Shown: one piece after another, positions 60,933-64,000 of the stretch | Numbering within the stretch: position 1 is the stretch's first letter | Layout of the letters: the number at the start of each line of letters is the position of its first letter | Origin: Luzula sylvatica | Taxonomy: Eukaryota; Streptophyta; Magnoliopsida; Poales; Juncaceae | Reading direction: 5' to 3' | Length of the DNA: 64,000 nucleotides | Assembly: GCA_946800325.1 (NCBI GenBank) | Contig: OX326961.1 | Location: 38,438,543-38,502,542, forward strand | Translations under genes and position numbers: made by a program | Notes under the pieces: model-generated | Told to the model about the DNA's origin: nothing | What the model saw: only the letters and a program-made list of their open reading frames with translations | The model's database searches: none

Positions 60933-61165
60933 GTTGCTGGCCAGATCAAAAATTTTCAATTTTCCCTGATTAATTTTTAATTGGGCTCATACAGGTCAAA
61001 GATTGTATGTTACCCCCCCACACTTAGAGATTACTTGTCCTCAAGTATAACAAATCGAAAATTCCTAAAAGAGGGATAATAGAGAGATACAACCTTTGAT
61101 GCGTGGGCGTGCCTCCCTCGCTAGCGCTCTTGTTTAACGTCTTGAGCTCGACTTGGCCGAGCTCA

Positions 61166-64000
61166 TCATTGTGAGGTGTCGTTGGGCTTTAGAGATTGCT
61201 CCTCCATCCACCCGGTTTCGAAGTTTGCGTGGTAGTGCTTGAGTCGATGACCGTTCACTTTGAATGTTTTGCTCGTTCCTTCGCTTCGAATTTCGACAAC
61301 TCCAAATGTAGTCACATTGGTGACCACAAAAGGGCCGATCCATCGGGATTGAAGTTTTCCGGGGAAAAGTTTGAGACGAGAGTTGAATAACAACACTCTT
61401 TCCCCTTCTTGGAATTCTTTCTTTTGAATCATTCGGTCATGGAACCTCTTTGCTTTTGCCTTGCACGAGTTCGAATTATCGTAGGCCTCTTGCCGGAATT
61501 CGTCTAGCTCGAGTAATTGAAGCTTACGCGCCGATGCGTCCTTCGGGTAGTCGAGGGCCAATTGCTTGATCGCCCAAAAGGCTTTGTGCTCTAATTCGAC
61601 CGGGAGATGGCACGCCTTTCCGTACACGAGTTTGAAAGGAGTCATACCTATTGGTGTTTTGAAGGCGGTACGATACGCCCAAAGTGCGTCGCCTAGTCGA
61701 GAACTCCAATCCTTTCGTGTCGGGTTCACCACTTTTTCCAAAATAGATTTTATTTCTCGATTCGAAACCTCCGCTTGGCCGTTTGTTTGAGGATGATACG
61801 CGGTTGAGGTTCGATGGCTCACATGGTATTTTTCGAGGAGGCTTTGGAGATATCGATTGCAAAAATGGGATCCTCGATCGCTTATGAGAACTCTTGGTAT
61901 GCCGAATCGTTGAAAGATATTCTTTTTTAAAAAGTCTACCACCGTTTTTGAATCCGCGTGCCTTGTTGGTATTGCCTCCACCCATTTGGTAACATAATCT
62001 ACACACAACAAGATGTAAGTATAGCCAAAAGACGATGGAAACGGGCCCATGAAATCAATGCCCCAAACATCGAATGGTTCACACACATAGATTGAATTGA
62101 GGGGCATTTGATTTCTACGGCTCAAGTTCCCCGTCTTTTGGCAATTTCCACAACCTTTCACAAAGTTTGCAACGTCTTTATGCAAGGTTGGCCAATAAAA
62201 TCCACATTCTTGTACCTTGTGTGTGGTACGTGCAATACCGAAATGTCCACCACATTGTAATGTATGACAAAAGGAAAGGATAGATTGTACCTCATTTTGG
62301 TGGACACATTTTCGAATTACTTGATCGGCACAAATGCGGAAAAGGATCGGGTCTTCCCAAACGTAGAATCGAGCGTTGCTTTTCATCTTATCGCGTTGTG
62401 CCTTGGAGAAGCTCGGGGGAAAATTCTTCGTGACGATGTAGTTTGCAAGGTCGGCGTACCATGGCGCTTCGACTTGAGCCGCGAGAACGTGTTCCTCGGG
62501 GAATTCCTCGCGAATCGGAACAAGATCTTCGATTTTCAATGGAAGCCGACTCAAATGATCCGCCACGAGATTCTCGCATCCCTTTTTGTCCTTGATCTCT
62601 AGGTTGAATTCTTGAAGCAAAAGGATCCATCGAAGCAATCTCGATTTGCACTCCTTTTTCTTCATCAAGTGTCTCAACGCGCCGTGGTCCGAGAAGACTA
62701 TCACCTTCGTACCTAAAAGATAAGAACGAAATTTCTCCAATGCAAACACAATTGCGAGGAGTTCCTTTTCGGTGGTGGTGTAGTTTCGTTGGGCATTGTC
62801 GAGAGACTTGGAGGCGTAGGCGATGACGTGGGGGTCTTTTCCTTCTCGTTGGCCAAGTACCGCCCCCACACTCGTATCGCTTGCGTCACACATTATTTCG
62901 AACGGTAGCTCCCAATTTGGTGACTTGATGATTGGCGCGGAGCAAAGCTTTTCCTTGAGATTGTCGAAAGCCTCCTTGCACTTTGCATTGAACTCGAATT
63001 TTGCATCTTTTTGGAGAAGTTGGCACATCGGTTGCGAGGTTTTCGAGAAGTCTTTGATGAAGCGCCTATAGAATCCTGCATGGCCGAGAAAGGATCGCAC
63101 GTCTTTCACCGTCCTTGGATACGGAAGCGTCTTGATTACGTCGATTTTCGCCTTGTCGACTTCCATTCCTTTCTCCGAGATTAAATGACCTAAAACAATT
63201 CCTTCGCTCACCATGAAGTGGCATTTCTCAAAATTCAAAACAAGGTTAGCTTCGATGCACTTTTCGAGTATTTGTGACAAGTGGCTTAGACATGATTCGA
63301 ATGAGTCACCAAATACCGAAAAGTCATCCATAAAAACTTCTATAAATTTGGAAATATAATCGGAGAAAATAGAAAGCATACACCTTTGGAAAGTACCCGG
63401 AGCATTGCATAGCCCGAATGGCATGCGTCGGTACGCGAAGGTACCAAACGGGCACGTGAAAGTGGTCTTCTCTTGATCTTCGGGTGCGACCGGTATTTGG
63501 AAATAGCCCGAAAATCCATCGAGAAAGCAATAGAATGGATTTCCCGCGAGTCTTTCTAACATTTGATCGATGAATGGAAGCGGAAAGTGATCCTTCTTTG
63601 TCGCCTTATTAAGCCTTCGATAATCGATGCAAACTCGCCACCCGTTTTGAACTCGAGTCGGTACTTGATCGCCTTCATCGTTCTCAACTATCGTCATCCC
63701 CGTTTTCTTCGGTACCACGTGTATTGGCGAGACCCATTTCGAATCGGCGATGGGGTAAATGATTCCGGCGTCGAGTAGCTTGATCACCTCTTTCTTTACA
63801 ACTTCCATCATTGGCGGATTGAGCCGCCTTTGTGGTTCTCGCGAAGGCTTAGCATCGTCCTCGAGGATAATGCGGTGTGTGCACATGGAGGGACTAATGC
63901 CCGGAATGTCCGCGAGTGTCCACCCGAATGCCTTCTTGTTCCGTTTTAGCACTTCAACGAGTTTCTCTTCTTGTTCCTTTGCTAGACTCGAGGCAATTAT
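61166..64000 (-). CDS. Ty3/gypsy (Athila-like) pol: RT, RNase H, integrase; N-terminus outside window
   Basis: One uninterrupted frame of 944 codons reaches the window edge, so the true start is not visible. In order: reverse transcriptase (words '[19 protein letters not shown]' and catalytic FMDDF, about 220 residues into the visible part), RNase H ('[18 protein letters not shown]', '[20 protein letters not shown]'), integrase zinc finger (H-x-H-x-C-x-C around '[10 protein letters not shown]' and 'GCGNCQKTG'), and integrase core with the D, D, E triad in '[10 protein letters not shown]', 'LISDRGSHF' and '[12 protein letters not shown]'. The C-terminal '[16 protein letters not shown]' is the GPY/F-type module. 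No stop or shift was found, so the element is young or recently active. The codon use is less AT-rich than the surroundings. Confidence 0.93.
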   Translation of the reverse strand: MIASSLAKEQEEKLVEVLKRNKKAFGWTLADIPGISPSMCTHRIILEDDAKPSREPQRRLNPPMMEVVKKEVIKLLDAGIIYPIADSKWVSPIHVVPKKTGMTIVENDEGDQVPTRVQNGWRVCIDYRRLNKATKKDHFPLPFIDQMLERLAGNPFYCFLDGFSGYFQIPVAPEDQEKTTFTCPFGTFAYRRMPFGLCNAPGTFQRCMLSIFSDYISKFIEVFMDDFSVFGDSFESCLSHLSQILEKCIEANLVLNFEKCHFMVSEGIVLGHLISEKGMEVDKAKIDVIKTLPYPRTVKDVRSFLGHAGFYRRFIKDFSKTSQPMCQLLQKDAKFEFNAKCKEAFDNLKEKLCSAPIIKSPNWELPFEIMCDASDTSVGAVLGQREGKDPHVIAYASKSLDNAQRNYTTTEKELLAIVFALEKFRSYLLGTKVIVFSDHGALRHLMKKKECKSRLLRWILLLQEFNLEIKDKKGCENLVADHLSRLPLKIEDLVPIREEFPEEHVLAAQVEAPWYADLANYIVTKNFPPSFSKAQRDKMKSNARFYVWEDPILFRICADQVIRKCVHQNEVQSILSFCHTLQCGGHFGIARTTHKVQECGFYWPTLHKDVANFVKGCGNCQKTGNLSRRNQMPLNSIYVCEPFDVWGIDFMGPFPSSFGYTYILLCVDYVTKWVEAIPTRHADSKTVVDFLKKNIFQRFGIPRVLISDRGSHFCNRYLQSLLEKYHVSHRTSTAYHPQTNGQAEVSNREIKSILEKVVNPTRKDWSSRLGDALWAYRTAFKTPIGMTPFKLVYGKACHLPVELEHKAFWAIKQLALDYPKDASARKLQLLELDEFRQEAYDNSNSCKAKAKRFHDRMIQKKEFQEGERVLLFNSRLKLFPGKLQSRWIGPFVVTNVTTFGVVEIRSEGTSKTFKVNGHRLKHYHANFETGWMEEQSLKPNDTSQ

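Larger units (their letters stand above)
57801..64000 (-). mobile_element. Athila-like Ty3/gypsy retrotransposon, 3' part
   Basis: In minus orientation the visible parts are pol (64000-61166), a 1.8 kb non-coding 3' region (61165-59380), a polypurine tract (59394-59380) and the 3' LTR (59379-57801). The order RT, RNase H, integrase places it in Ty3/gypsy; RT words such as '[21 protein letters not shown]' and 'FMDDFSVFG' match the Athila/Tat group. The 5' LTR, gag and protease lie outside the window, so LTR identity and the target duplication cannot be checked. No env-like frame was seen in the 3' region. Confidence 0.87.

Noticed and set aside
59380..61165. An env-like gene as in some Athila elements
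   Set aside because: No open frame of useful length exists on the minus strand between pol and the LTR; the region is non-coding repeats and the palindrome array.
61524..62651. Alternative-frame minus-strand ORFs of 87-160 codons in pol
   Set aside because: They are shifted readings of the intact pol gene.

Overview
This is a stretch of AT-rich nuclear DNA from a flowering plant, most likely a eudicot. The evidence is multi-exon genes with GT-AG introns, plant-specific gene families (ascorbate oxidase, neprosin/DUF239, S-protein homologue, RF298/MIP1-type RING protein), a nuclear tRNA-Arg(ACG), and a dense load of nested plant transposable elements. The species cannot be named from the sequence.

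Layout. 1-8.7 kb is repeat-rich and has no intact gene: a CACTA transposase remnant with subterminal repeats, two hAT MITEs and an LTR-like block. 8.8-12.4 kb holds a five-exon L-ascorbate oxidase gene (565 aa, all copper ligands present) with a hAT MITE in intron 3. A convergent S-protein-like gene with two in-frame stops follows at 12.7-13.4 kb. 13.9-19.6 kb is TE debris (two Helitron-type 3' ends, SINEs, a LINE tail). Neprosin-domain genes lie on the minus strand at 19.7-21.2 kb (intact, 305 aa), 24.9-27.5 kb (pseudogene), 40.1-40.4 kb (last-exon relic) and 47.0-48.5 kb (intact, 317 aa); the three long copies appear to lack both catalytic glutamates. 28.1-32.2 kb is a decayed Ty1/copia element split by a solo LTR. 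33.7-35.35 kb is a pair of inverted hAT MITEs sharing one target site, the second carrying a LINE insertion. 35.6-40.0 kb is the gene-rich island: a RING E3 ligase candidate, tRNA-Arg and a LIN1/CD2BP2 homologue. 43.1-44.8 kb is a complete small LTR element (TRIM) with target-site duplication. 50.1-55.5 kb is a TA-rich microsatellite into which three transposons appear to have inserted. 57.8-64.0 kb is the 3' part of an Athila-like Ty3/gypsy element with an open pol frame and its 3' LTR.

The most unusual signal is a class of short palindromes of the form TSCGT-N4-ACGSA. One set (centre TRYA, 25 copies) lies in two arrays of the Athila-like element, one in the LTR and one in the 3' untranslated region. 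Another set (centre CATG, 8 copies) lies in an apparently unrelated copia-type solo LTR. In all three arrays neighbouring palindromes are almost always 19-23 bp or 50-52 bp apart. Two element families sharing one motif frame and one spacing rule suggests a common binding or chromatin mechanism. I do not recognise it as a described system.
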